From Lobulomyces angularis (Eukaryota > Chytridiomycota > Chytridiomycetes > Lobulomycetales > Lobulomycetaceae), in the NCBI GenBank assembly GCA_027604685.1, contig JADHYX010000169.1, positions 4,816-44,166 of the forward strand: a DNA stretch of 39,351 nt. The letters run 5' to 3'. The notes under the pieces were generated by a model, which saw only the letters and a list, made by a program, of their open reading frames with translations, was not told the DNA's origin and made no database searches. Shown piece after piece: positions 19,520 to 31,317 of the stretch. A program made the translations under genes and the position numbers. Position 1 is the stretch's first letter; each line of letters starts with the position of its first letter.

Positions 19520-20781
19520 CAATGCAAAATATAGCAGATGGGTTAAGGCTATCATAACAAGTTTATCTTATGTTTTAGCTTATATTTACCGTTTAATGTT
19601 TATTTTTTTGAAGATTTTTTAGAGCTAAGAAATATCTTTGGCGTATGAAAATATAAATTAAAAAATTTGTTTATTGGTTATAATTAAGTTTATAATGATT
19701 TTTTTCAGGAATTAAATTTATAATTTTGGAATATTATTCACACACAGCTTTTGTCCTTTGAGCTTTTTATGACTATTTCATAAACGCTCCATCGAATGAA
19801 GCTGCTGGGGAAAAAAGCTTTTTAATGAACTGAAATTTTTCATCCAAACCTTTGAAGTGATGATGGTATTTGTGGTTGACAACAAGAAAACTACAATGTT
19901 AAATAAATAGAAACCTGACTTAAAACAAAAAAAATATCAAGTGGCACTAAGGTAGTGTGGTTTGGATCATCCCCAGGTTTAATTTCAGTTTATTACAACA
20001 ATTTGAGGATTTTACTTGACAGCTTTTATTTTAATCCAATTGCTGAAAATAGAACTGAAGGTTGACAATTTTTGTGATGATGCAATTGAAGGTTAATTTT
20101 TGGTTTATATGTTTATAGAGAATTTATAATGAATTCTTGATGGAGTATTTATAGAGTATTATCTGTAGTGAATTATTCATAGTATATTCATAGTGTCGAT
20201 TATCAATTAGTTTTATAAATTACTATTACTTATTATCAACAACACAAATAATACTATTTAACCTTTACTGCGAGTACTATTAATAATAACTATACTATTT
20301 AACTTTAATTATGGCGACCTCATCCGTATTATGCTTCAACTTTTGACACGTAATGTTATTTTAACTTCAAAACACCTCTATTCATAACTTTGACTCAATT
20401 ATGTAGGGTCCATCTATTAATAATAATTTTTAATCGGTAACTTCATCCCTAGAATTAAATACCGCCAGGAGTTGCCAAAAATTCCTGAAATTTTTTAATG
20501 TAATATTCCCAAAAACAAATTTTAATTCTTTCTCTCCAATCTGCTGCAAAAAAACCTCAAATCATTTCAAACTGTGAAATAAAAAATATAATTCCACCAA
20601 AACCTGCTTGTTTGTTGTTTTCGCGTCCTTTTTTTTCTTCGTTAAACTTCTTGGAGTCTTCTTGGTGGCGAAGAAAAAATACTGAAAAAAAATTTGGATG
20701 CTCTATAAATTTTATTTTAAACCTCCAAAAAAAAAAAAAAAAAAAATTTAAAAAAATTAAAAATAAAATATTAAAAAAAAG

Positions 20782-23254
20782 TCTTATTCCCATTTGATCT
20801 TTTCCTTTGTATCAACGTGTCAACTTCTCACTTTGATCTACAAATTAATTATCATTTTTAATCCTACTGTCGCAAACTTTAAACAAGCAACGTATCTAGA
20901 AATTTTATTTTGGATTCCTTCAGTTTTTTTTTTGGACTGCATTTACTTTTACCTAATTCAGCTATCTTTATCTTCCACAACTTCAACCAATTCAAATTAT
21001 TCCTACAACTCTCTCCTCACAGACGAAAATTTAAATTCTACACTCCCAGTTCAGCAAAATTCCCCTACTATGGAACCAAAATGCACTTCTCCTATAAATT
21101 ACAAAACTTACTTTTATACCGTATTTGGTACCATTTTATCTGCAATATACTTCTTTGTACTTCCCGCCGCTTTTTCATTTTTATTGGACACTGGCTCTCC
21201 AATGGTAATTAATTATTGTTACATAGTTATTTTTTTTTATTTAAAAAAAAAAAACCTTTTCGTTTTTAGAATTTTGATTTGGCTGGTACTGTTTCAAGGG
21301 AAATTGATAATTTTTTACCTTTATTAATGACTATAATTGGATTATATTTGAAATTCTTGGTCATATTTAGTAAATAATAAAATTTAAAAAATTTATTTTT
21401 ATTTTTTTTTAGGTATTATATTTTATGCTTTTTATTACATCAAAAATCGTATAGATGATGATCAGGATTCTTTAAATTATTATACCAGAGATTGTTCAAA
21501 TTGTATATTTAAAAATAATTGTATGTGCCACTTTTTTTTTTTCCAAAAACTAAGAAATATTTTCTTTTTTTTCTTTTTTTAGATGTTGTTTTAAGAATTT
21601 TATTACTCTTTTACATTACAGTTGTATTTGCGAGAAGACCTAGAAATCCTTATTCCCTTCTTACTCAAAGTATTGGATTTGAAGTAATTTTACAACCTTT
21701 TTATTCAATATTTCCAAAAGAAAATGAGTTTGAAGTTGACTTACCTTCCAAAGAGGAATTAAGAAGATCAGAAAATAAAACCGAAAATACCATTACTGAT
21801 TTTTCTTTTTTAAAAAGAAAAAAAAGTTCCAAAATTAAAAACGTAGTAATGATTTTTTGTGAATCTTGTCGAGTTGATACTTTTCCATTTAATTATAATA
21901 GTGAACTTGCAAATCTTTTAACCCCTGAAGCAAAAGCGGTATGGAAAAAAAAAATAAAAAAGAAAACCTTTAATTTTAAAATTTTTTTTTTCTTTTTGCA
22001 GAATAAATCTGTCACTCCATTTTTTGACAATTTTGTAAAAAAAGGAACTTTTTTTTCTAATACGAGAACAGTTTCAGGATATACTATAAAAAGTTTACTC
22101 AGTACACACTGTTCAATATACCCTTATCCAAGAAACTTTGCAGTAAAAGAACAGGAACTTGACTTTTATAAAAAATGCTTTCCTGAACTTTTAACAGAAA
22201 ATGGATTTGCTACCAAATTTTTTCAAACCTCTTCCATTTCTTTTGATAATCAGAAAGCTGTAACTTTAAAACAAGGTTTTCAAGATATCTTTTCAAAAGA
22301 AACTATTGAAGAGGAAAGTGATGCTGCAGGTATAGAAAGGCCGCCACCGCTTAATTATTTTGGTTATGAGGACCAAGGTATTTTTTCTTATAAAAAAATT
22401 TATTAAAATAAAAAAAAAAATTATAGTAATGATTCCAAAAGTTATGGAATGGGTAGACATTCAATTAAATAAAAAAAAACCATTCCAATTGAGTTTACTT
22501 ACAAATGCTAACCATCACCCTTGGTCAGTTCCAGACTACTATAAAAAACAGAAATATGTTGAAGATGATACAATCAACAACTATTTAAACACCTTGACAT
22601 ACATCGACAACTTTTTAAAGGATTTAATAAATTGTTTTGAAGTTAGAGGATTATTGGAAAATACCATCTTTACTTTTGTTGGGGACCATGGTAATAAAAA
22701 AAAATATAAATAAAAATAAAATTAAACGGATTTACTTAAAAAAATTAAAATCTTTTATAGGCGTTCAACTTGGAGAACATAATGGAAGGACAACTACTAG
22801 TAATATACCATATGAAGTAGCCTACAAAGTCCCACTGTTATTTTACACTGAAAATCCATACTGGAAACGTAAATTAAACAGTAACCTCGCAACAGGTGGA
22901 GACTGGACAAACTTGGACATATTACCAACAATATTTGACATACTAAACCCAAACTACAAGAAGGAAGTAATCTTTGATTACAACTATGAAGGATTTTCAA
23001 TGCTGCACGGAAAAGTAAAAAAACCAACCTTTTCAATGTCCAATCCAGGGTTAGGAACAATTTCAATGAGAACTGTTGATGGTTTCAAATACATATATGA
23101 CCCAAAAACTAAAGAACTCTTCGCTTATGACTTGAATTCTGATCCAAATGAAATTAATACCATACCTATCAATAAGGAAAAAGAAAATCAAATTATTGCA
23201 TTGATTAGAAAAAAGTTTAGATCTGTTACAAAAAGATACATGTTGGCAAATTAA
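20782..23254 (+). CDS. membrane-anchored sulfatase-fold protein, LtaS-like (alkaline phosphatase superfamily)
   Basis: Supported exons are about 20782-21204, 21270-21369, 21413-21520, 21583-21938, 22002-22377, 22427-22690 and 22761-23254, giving about 706 residues. The first exon with the start ATG was not found; the frame opens after an A-tract acceptor (AAAAAAAAG) at 20781. The N-terminal third has several membrane segments (LIYKLIIIFNPTVANF, LEILFWIPSVFFLDCIYFYL, FYTVFGTILSAIYFFVLP). The catalytic domain starts at VVMIFCESCRVD (first metal Glu), then SGYTIKSLLSTHCSIYP with the likely Thr nucleophile, FVGDHG (Asp-His metal pair) and LGEHNG. The Cys/Ser-x-Pro-x-Arg sulfatase signature is absent, so it is closer to lipoteichoic-acid-synthase or phosphoglycerol-transferase types than to true sulfatases. 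It probably modifies a lipid or glycan outside the membrane; the substrate is unknown. Confidence 0.85.
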
Positions 23255-23659
23255 AAAAAAAAATTCCCACCCCTTACTTACTTTTTATTTTTTTTTTTTT
23301 ATATTATTATTTTTTTTTTATTTTTAATTTTTTATTATAATTTTTTTTATTTTTTTTTTTGTTAATTTAATTATTATTTTTTATTATTTCTTAATTTTTC
23401 CTTTTTTTTTTTAAAAAAAAATAAAAGAACTGGATAATATAATTTATTAATGGAATATAACAAATTTTCTTTTCTTTTCTTTTTTTTTTTGTTAATAGAA
23501 AAAAAAAATTAGAAAAGAAAAAAAAGGAAACAAAAAAAACAAAAAACTGTTTTTTTGTTTGTTTTTTTTCAATTTTTGTATGTGTGTTTTGGGTTTTATT
23601 TTTTTTTTTTTTGTTTTTTCTTGTATGTATATAAAATTTTTTTTTTTTTTTTTATCAAA
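23255..23659. other. intergenic spacer between convergent genes
   Basis: The spacer is almost pure T and A tracts between the stop codons of the sulfatase-like gene and the second Cla4-like gene. It should hold both 3' ends. Nothing else is visible. Confidence 0.6.
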
Positions 23660-26022
23660 TTATTTCTTAGATCTTTTTACTAAGGGAGTCAAAGCAGAAA
23701 AAGGAGCTGCAAGTCTCATGTAGGGATGCTTTATAAAAAAAAATAAAAAATAAAATTAAAAAAAAAAGTAAAAAAAAAAATACTTGTAATAATTCTTCAC
23801 TAGTTGCACGTTTTGTAACATCAACTTCTAAACATCTACCTAAAAAGTTTTTAAATACTCCACTAAGCTTATCCTTTTTTTAAAAAGAAAAAAAAAAAAA
23901 AAGTTTAATATGAATTGATAAATATATTTACAGGAGTTTTTAAAGTAGGTGTTCCATTTGTAGCAATTAGATACAGTGCTTTTAATGGTTCTTCTTCTAG
24001 GTATGGTGGTTCTCCTTCAATCATTTCAATAGCCATAATCCCCAGCGACCAAACATCAACTTTTGCTCCATATTCTTTTTGTTTAACAACTTCTGGGGCC
24101 ATCCTTTTTTTAAACAAAAAAAAAAATGTTAAACTTTATTCCAAGTTTTTTTTTTTAATTTTTTTTACCAGTATGGTGTACCAACCATTGTTGCTCTTTT
24201 ATTTCTATCATTTGATAATTTTGCACAAAAGCCAAAATCAGCTACAAGGAAGAAAAAATTTAAAAAAAAAAATTTAAGTATATAATTAATTACTGATTTT
24301 AACATGTCCATCAGCGTCCATCAAAACATTATCACTCTTGATATCTCTATGAATAATACTTCTTCCATGTAAGTGACTCAGACCTTTTATAGTCTCAAAA
24401 CAAATCGCACTGATTTGACTCTCCGTCATTGTATTGTTATCAATGATGTCAGTTAGTGTACCGCCTTCCATATATTCCATAATAACCCATAGATCTCCTT
24501 TCACCAAAAATGAATCCAAGTAGTTTACAATATTTGGATGCTGTGATTCCTTCATCACTAAAATTTCATTAACAATTAATTCTTTTCTAGGTTGCGCTGA
24601 TAATTCCATTTGTTTAATTGCTACCATTCCTCCTTTTTGAGTGTCTCGGGCAACGTAAACTGAACCCGAAGCACTGTAAAAAAATATTTTTAAGGTCTGG
24701 AGACTTTTTTTTTTTTTTTTTTTCTTTAAAAAAATTCTTACCCTTGTCCAATTTTTTTAATTTTCGCATATAATGTCAGTGGATCATTTTTAGATACGAC
24801 ATTTTCTAATTATAAAAAAAATACATATATTTAAGTATTATTATTTTTTATTTTATTTTTCTTACTCAGTTTTTCCATTATCTGATTTTCAGTCATTGTA
24901 CTCATTCTAGGTTCTTTTTGTGGCTTTTTCTTTGCAGGTTGAGGTGAATTTTCTGGTGTTTTTTCTTTCGGAGGGGGAGGTTGTACAGGTTGTTGACCTT
25001 TTTCAATTGTATGAGGAGGTCTGGGAACAATTGCTGGCCTTTGTGGTGGAGGAGGAGCAGTTCGCACCTAAAAAATAGATAAAAAAAAAAAATATAATTA
25101 AAATTACCTCTTCATTATTTAAACTCAAATCTTTGAAAGAATTATTTACAGATTTACTTGGATTGTTATTAACATAATTATTATTATTATTGCTGTTGTT
25201 ATAGATATCCTTTTTTTGATTAGAGTTTGAATTATTTAAAGTAGTTGATGATGATGATGATGTAGTTGCGGAACTACTCTGTGCATTGTATGGCCGCGTG
25301 TCCTTTTGTGGAATATCTCTTTCATTTTTTAACATGTCACTCGTCATGTTTTCGGTATAAAATTCTAAAACGTCCAACACTGCCTGAGGATTTTTTGACA
25401 TTTCTTCCTTTGAAATATTTGAACTATCCAAAAGCGACTTCCATTCTTTTGGTAATCCCTAAAATAACATTTGGTTTTTTTGTTTTTACGAATAAACATA
25501 TATTTTAACTTACTGTGAATAATCCAGAATGAGCGTCAAATCCAACGTGAACTTCATGCACAAAATTTGTAGGTCCAGATATACCTAATGGAGAACGCTA
25601 AAAAAAACAATTGGTTTATCTACAAATGTATATTTTTTTACCTGATAAAGTTCATCTATCCAAGAATAAAGTTCTTCATCACTTTTACAACTGATGTAAT
25701 AACTTTTGTCTTTTGTTATAATTTCAAAACAGTACGGTTTATGGTCAGTTCGGTTTACTGCATCAATTTCTTTTAAAAAAACTAAAGCTAAAGCTTGATA
25801 TGTATTCTGAAAAAAAGAAAAAAAATTAAAAAAATTTTAATAATATAAAACAAAAACAACCAAAAAATAAAAATATTAAAAAAAAAAAAGATGAATTAAT
25901 AATGTACCTCATTTCTATGAAAGGTTAACGTTTGCTCTCTTAAAAGCAGCCAACGCTTTGCCCATAAAAAAGAACGAATGCCATCTTCTTTAACTGAGCA
26001 ATATCCCCTTTTCACTACATAA
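23660..26022 (-). CDS. CLA4: Cla4-like p21-activated protein kinase, second copy
   Basis: Eleven exons are resolved: 26022-25908, 25806-25642, 25597-25514, 25458-25108, 25067-24866, 24805-24742, 24673-24294, 24241-24169, 24103-23932, 23873-23784, 23728-23660, giving about 587 residues. A short 5' exon carrying the ATG is missing: the first exon begins in mid-codon after TTTATAG with [20 protein letters not shown]. Order is PH domain, CRIB ([16 protein letters not shown]...GLPKEW), [15 protein letters not shown], Asn-rich then Pro-rich linker ([16 protein letters not shown], possible SH3 ligands), and kinase. The kinase has [29 protein letters not shown] and GTPYWMAPEVV, so it should be active. 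Seven introns match those of the copy at 3.9-6.6 kb; introns after ELYQ, NNEE and KTP are absent there, while two of that copy's introns are missing here. Confidence 0.94.
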
Positions 26023-27872
26023 CTATAAAGTAAATTTTTAAAAAAAAAAAAAAATTAAAAATGTTGGTCAAAGTGCGACTGCAGTTTTTTTTTTTTGATT
26101 TATATTTTTTGTTTCAAAAAAAAATTTTCGTAACTGGTTTTTTTATTTTTAAGGGGATATTTCTTTCCTCTTAGAATGACATCAGTAAAATAAAGGTATA
26201 ATAAATAGGGAAGAATACTGGAGTAATAGTGGATAATAGGGAAAAACATGATGAAGTGGGTTAAAGAATGCTGAATGAATAGGTTTGATGAATAGTTGAT
26301 GGTTAGTGACAAGGTTTGATGAAATGTGAATAGATATTTTAATGAATACTCTAGCGAATACTTGATAGATATTTAGTAAATAGGTTTAATAATAGTTAGT
26401 AGCTAAGGTTTTTAATGAATATTTAACAAATAGGTAATAAATAAGGTTTAATGAAAAGTAAATGGATAATAGTAAATGCTTTAATAGATATTTATTGATT
26501 AGTTAAAGAATTTCGGTTTCCGTACCCTTAAGTTATCTCTTTAAGTTTATAAACTAAATTTTTATTGGCTCAGAAGTGACATAATAAGGAAAGAAATCAA
26601 CATTAATTCATCACACAAATACAAGAAATACCATGTAATTATCTTGTTTGATAGCTTCTGACTTTTTTTAAATATCTTTATTCTACTAAAGTTCCTTTCA
26701 TTTTTTTTATTTTTTTGTGTAAAAGGTTTAAAGGGTGTTTAGAGTATGTTTAATTGCACTTTAACAAGCACTGGTGAAATTCCATCCATGATTAAAATAT
26801 ATCTATATTTTTTTTGAACAGTTATACTCATCAACAAGTGTGGGAAGGGCATTTACTTACTGCTCATGAATCAGGGTTGACATTGATGGTGATGACAAGG
26901 GGTAATTTTTTTATTGTTACTTTTTTTTGTTTACTTTCTTTTTTTAATTAAATTCACAAATAAAAATAGTCAATTACAATTGAAATTCCCACATTAAAAC
27001 CAAAGTTTACATCTGTTACATCATTCCTTCTCTGAAATTCTTTCTGAAATAATATATAGAAGAAGTCCCTTCTTTTAATTTTAAAAAATATTTATGCAAC
27101 ATTGTCTTTTAATTTCTTCAACAGCATTAATATCTCATATTATCTTTTTACGTTGAAGCCGCTTATTACTAAAGTCTCATACCAGTGTGGTATATACTGG
27201 AATAGATTGGAATTCCACTCCTACCGACAAAATAACAAAAGCTTCTAAAAACTCACCACTTTCTTGTAAATGTAAATGAAAAAATTATAATGCCGAGATT
27301 TAAAGGGAAAAGAAGACAAAAATGTATTTTTCATAGTGAATTTTCTATAAAGTTTTTTTAAAAATAATAAATCAATCTGAATTAGTTTGGTTTTTGGTTT
27401 TAAAAAAAATAGGTCATGAATTTACATTTGCTAAGGTTTCTAAAGACACACAAAATAATACATTACATTTTTTTAAATAAGATCTTTCATTGCTGCGATT
27501 TGAGTTTTTTAAAATAGTTTTATGTCAGTTAAGTTTCACCTTTTTAACATTCGCAAAAGAAATATAAAAAAAGTTAAAAAAACCTTCCTAAAAAACTCCA
27601 AAAAAAAAGGGAAAAAATTAACAAAAAAATAAACAACCTTAGTAAGACAACATNNNNNNNNNNTTTTTATTTTTTTTTTTTATAATTTTTCTTTTTAAAC
27701 TAAGCTCCTTTCATCACGTTGAGTCTGTGACATGGTAAATAATAAAAAATAAAAAAATTAAAACTTGGATTAAATTATGTTTTTTTTCTATATAAAAAAA
27801 AAACTTAAAAAAATATATAAAATAAAATAAAAAATAAATTTTTTTTTTTATTTTTTTAACAAAAACACAGTT
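26023..27872. other. intergenic, divergent promoter region with assembly gap
   Basis: The spacer separates the second Cla4-like gene (-) and the aquaporin gene (+). It holds degenerate GAATA-rich sequence at 26200-26480 and a short open stretch after an acceptor-like AACAG at 26820 (frame reading YTHQQVWEGHLLTAHESG) with no family match. A perfect small palindrome ATACCAGTGTGGTAT lies at 27179-27193. The missing first exon of the Cla4-like gene may lie near its left end. Confidence 0.45.
27654..27663. other. assembly gap (10 N)
   Basis: Ten undetermined bases about 210 bp upstream of the aquaporin start. The true length of missing sequence is unknown. Confidence 1.
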
Positions 27873-29011
27873 ATGGTTAAATCAACTAATCAAATTTTTT
27901 ACAATGAAACTCGAATTACAAAAAAGGAACAGTTTCTAAGAAAAGTTAGACCATTTTTAGCTGAGGTATTTGGTACTTTCTTGATAGTAGTTATAGGTAC
28001 TGCAACTGTTTCTTCAGGTGTTATGACTGGTTCTATCAGCGGTTTATGGCAAGCAGGTTCGCATTTAAACTTAATACTTAGTGACCAAAAATTAAAACTA
28101 TGATTAGGATCTGTTTGGGGAGTTAGCGTAGCTTTGGCAATATATGCAACAGGTTCCATTTCTGGAGCACACTTAAATCGTAAAGAACTAACAAAAAAAA
28201 AAAAGTAAAGTTAAAACTCCTTATTTTAAAGCTGCTATCAGTGCTGCATTCTGCCTTTACAATAGTTTTGGAGTATGGAATACTCTGTTATATACTATAG
28301 CCCAATTACTTGGTGCTTTTTTAGCAGGTTTAGTGAATTTTGGGTTATATAACCAAGTCATCAAAGCTTATGAACTAAAAAATAATATCACCAGAGGTTC
28401 CGCTGGTTCCGAGCACTCCGCCATGGTCTTTGGAGAGTAAGTTAAAAATCAATCTGGAAGTCAGTTTTTTTACATTGCCTTTTTTAGATATTTCCCAAAT
28501 CCTGACACATTTCCTCCTTTTTCAACTTCAATAGATAAACAAGTTAATATCACTCCACTTAATGCTTTAATGGTGGAGGCATTTGGTACTGCCGTTTTGG
28601 CCTTTGTCATCTTTGCTGTCAGTGATAAAAATAACAAAACCATTTTACGAGGAATGGAGCCTTACTTTATCGGGTAGATTCAATATATGCAAAATTTTTA
28701 TTTTTTTATTTTCAAAAACATAGATTTACTGTAGCTGTTTTGATCTGTGCATTGGCACCTCTGACTCAATGTGGTATTAATCCTGCTAGAGATTTTGGAC
28801 CAAGAATAGTTGCCTACTTCGCAGGATGGGGAGGTAAACTTTTAATTTCTATAAAATAATTTTTTTATGAACCAACACATAATTAGATATTGCTATTCCT
28901 GGACCTAACAACGGATTTTGGATTTATATTTTAGGACCCTACATCGGGGCTATCTTAGGTGGTGGGCTTTATCAGTTAATTTTTAAAGAACAAGACAAAG
29001 AAAGTATTTAA
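27873..29011 (+). CDS. aquaglyceroporin (MIP family channel)
   Basis: Exons 27873-28056, 28108-28179, 28232-28436, 28488-28673, 28724-28833 and 28887-29011 give 293 residues. Both pore half-helices are present: SGAHLNPAIS (Asn85-Pro86-Ala87, with the Pro codon split by an intron) and [11 protein letters not shown] (235-242). Asp after the second NPAR is typical of glycerol-conducting members such as GlpF, so glycerol or small-solute passage is more likely than water alone. Six hydrophobic segments are recognisable, beginning [16 protein letters not shown] and ending [19 protein letters not shown]. Intron 1 starts GTTCGC and intron 4 starts GTAGAT, both weaker than the usual donor; the frame and the family alignment demand them. 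The next gene starts 342 nt downstream on the same strand. Confidence 0.95.
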
Positions 29012-29353
29012 AAAATGAAAAAAGATCAAACTTGCATTATTTAATTTCTGGTTATTTTTTTTTTAAATTATTACTTAAATTATTAATATTTAAATTAATT
29101 AACAGTTAATTTTTTTTTTATTTATTTATTTAAATTAGAAATTTTTTTTTTTTTTTTAAATTCTGGATATTATTACATCGGAGTTTAAAAAAGGAAAAAT
29201 ATTAAAAAAACAAGAATAGAAAAGATAAAATTAAAGTTAGAAAAACTGAAAGAGTGAATATATTAAATTTGAATATTCAAAAAATAAAATAAAATAAAGA
29301 AGTTAAAATAAAAAAGAAAAATAAATAAAAAAAAAAAAAACAGCAAAAAGAAT
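29012..29353. other. intergenic spacer
   Basis: Short AT-rich spacer between two plus-strand genes. It contains T and A tracts and no gene. Confidence 0.6.
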
Positions 29354-30704
29354 ATGATATATTACAGTGAAGTAGAAAAGACAAAAAAAGATAGATATTT
29401 AGAGGAAGTGTTGACAAGATTAAAAAAAAATTCAAAAAAAAAAGTATTCTTGATTTTAATTCTAAGCATTTTATTAGTGGCACTTGTTGTTTTTTATTAC
29501 TACTTTACCACATTATTTGATAAGAATTATTTGAAGAAGTTGATTTTTGAAGAGTTGAGTGCTGTTGACAAATTTAAAAAAAAAAATAAAATTTTTATCA
29601 AGAAATCGATAAAACTTGAAAATAAAAACTTTGATGTAAAAAAAAATAAAAAACAGTCAAAAAATTAAAAAAATTATAATTTTTATTTATTTTATTTTAT
29701 TTTTGGTAGGTTATACCTTCATCACCAACCTTAGCATATCAAGAAGATAGCAAATTTAATTGGAAAAAAAAATATTTGATATACAGAAAGCAAAGGTCGA
29801 TTTTGAGTGGTGTTGCATTTGATGATATTACCGTTAACCATTTTCAACCTGTTTTTAATTGTAACTTTATGTTAAGTGGAGTTTGTAATCCATACGAAAT
29901 ACTCGAATTTAAAAAAAATCTTGTTGGTGAAGATCAAAAAGTTGTTGTATATTCGTTTGGAACTTATGATAATGATAATGTATAAGTAGAAAAAAAAAAA
30001 AAAATTTTTAATCTTAAAAAAAAACTAAAAATTTAAATAAAAATAAAAAAATTAGTACAAGTTTGAGACTGGTTTGAAAGAAATATTTGAAGACAATCTG
30101 GAAATCCATGTTTTTAACAAAAAGTTTCCCACAGACTTAAATTCGATACCACTGTACATGGAATTTCACGACTATGAACTGATTTCAGACAGCAGTAAAG
30201 ACAATAAAAAAAAAATCTTAAACAGTGAAAGGTTTTTTAATGAAGGCAACTTCAAGAGTTTAAAAAATATTAAAAATTTGTTAAATCCTGATCGAAAATT
30301 TATCGATATTTTAAAAATTGACCTTCTTTTTGAAAATGAATTTGAAATTTTTAAAAGTTTTTTTAAATTAAAAAAATGTGGTTTAAATGGTATTTTTTTT
30401 TTTTATGCATATAAATATTAATGAAAAAACAATTTTTTTTTTTTCTTTTTTTTCACTAACAGCAAACATATTGATTATTAGAACTTCAACAAAATTTATT
30501 AGTCCACACATAGATATCTTCAAAAAGCTAAAAAAGTATTGTAAGTTTGAAATGTACAACAAAAGCTTTAAGAATCTTTTGTTATACAATAACGATATTG
30601 GTAGTGCCAGTAATAACACAACTTTTTTAAAAAGAGGAAGAAAGAATTATCTAGAGTGGAGTTTTGTTAAAATTAGATGGGATTTGGTTTTAAATAGTGT
30701 TTAA
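29354..30704 (+). CDS. type II membrane protein with METTL24-like methyltransferase domain
   Basis: Exons 29354-29635, 29710-29979, 30056-30389 and 30463-30704 give 375 residues. A Lys-rich cytosolic tail precedes one membrane helix at about 31-51 (VFLILILSILLVALVVFYYY), so the rest should be lumenal. The domain after it follows the order seen in METTL24/FkbM-type proteins: VVVYSFGTYDND (172-183, motif I region), EIHVFNKKFP (acidic strand 2 region), IDILKIDLLFENEFEIF (267-283, like IDVLKIDIEGxEW), ILIIRTSTKF (like QILVEIH) and a closing YLEWSFVK (like EYSFI). Motif I lacks the usual glycines and the IDIEG acidic pair is altered, so SAM binding is doubtful. It could be a non-catalytic relative. 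The Lys/Asn content is very high. Confidence 0.7.
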
Positions 30705-31317
30705 TTTAGATTTGGTTCGATGGGAAATTTTCTTTTTTTATTATTATTTTTTTCTTTTTTTTTTTTTTACATTTAGTTTTTTTATAATATAAAAAAATAT
30801 ATATATTTATATGTCTATAAATTTAAAATTAAATTTTTTTTTTTTTGTTAAATTTTTAATTTCAAAATTTAAAATTTATTCTTTTTTTTTTTATAAAAAA
30901 AAACCAACGTTTTTAGTTACCTTTTATTTTTTTAATGTTTTTTTTTTAAGCTGTTAATTTTGTTTAAATAAAATATTTTTTATATTTTTTTAAATTTTCA
31001 TTTTTTTTTTTGGAAAAAAAAAAAAAAAACAAAAAAGAAATTTTTACCAGAATTTAAAAAAAAAAAAAAAAGAAAAAAGAATTTATATCATAAATAATTT
31101 AAAATTTTATTAAATACTATAAATCAAATATAAAATTATATTGGTTTTTTTTTTTTTAATTTTATTTAAATCAAAATCTCATATTAAACAAAAAAAAAAG
31201 AAAGAAAAAATTTTATAATATTAACTTTCAAAAAAAAAAAAGAAACTAATCTCATTTTTTTTGGTTTTTTTTTCTGTATAAAAAACATTACCAAATTATA
31301 TATTTAAAAAAGATAAT
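30705..31317. other. intergenic spacer
   Basis: A stretch of long T and A tracts between two plus-strand genes, with the promoter of the cation transporter gene presumably at its right end. No gene or RNA was seen. Confidence 0.6.

Larger units (their letters stand above)
17228..20781. other. long gene-poor region with repeats and possible coding relics
   Basis: The region lies between the 5' ends of the RING gene (-) and the sulfatase-like gene (+). It holds tandem repeats (17833-17955 and 18138-18196), a short open frame with an embedded hairpin (18498-18701) and a decayed-looking frame (19235-19519). The stretch 18350-18720 is noticeably less AT-rich than its surroundings. No intact gene or tRNA was found. 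Confidence 0.5.

Noticed and set aside
20612..20797. Plus-strand 61-codon frame as N-terminus of the sulfatase-like gene
   Set aside because: It begins with TTG, runs through a poly-A stretch in another frame than the following exon and ends at a stop just after the exon begins.
26100..26312. Minus-strand 70-codon frame as start exon of the second Cla4-like gene
   Set aside because: It has no donor site joining to 26022 in the right phase, and it does not resemble a PAK N-terminus.
26820..26901. Exon-like stretch after AACAG reading YTHQQVWEGHLLTAHESG
   Set aside because: It is short, has no partner exon and matches no family I know; kept only as a note in the spacer.
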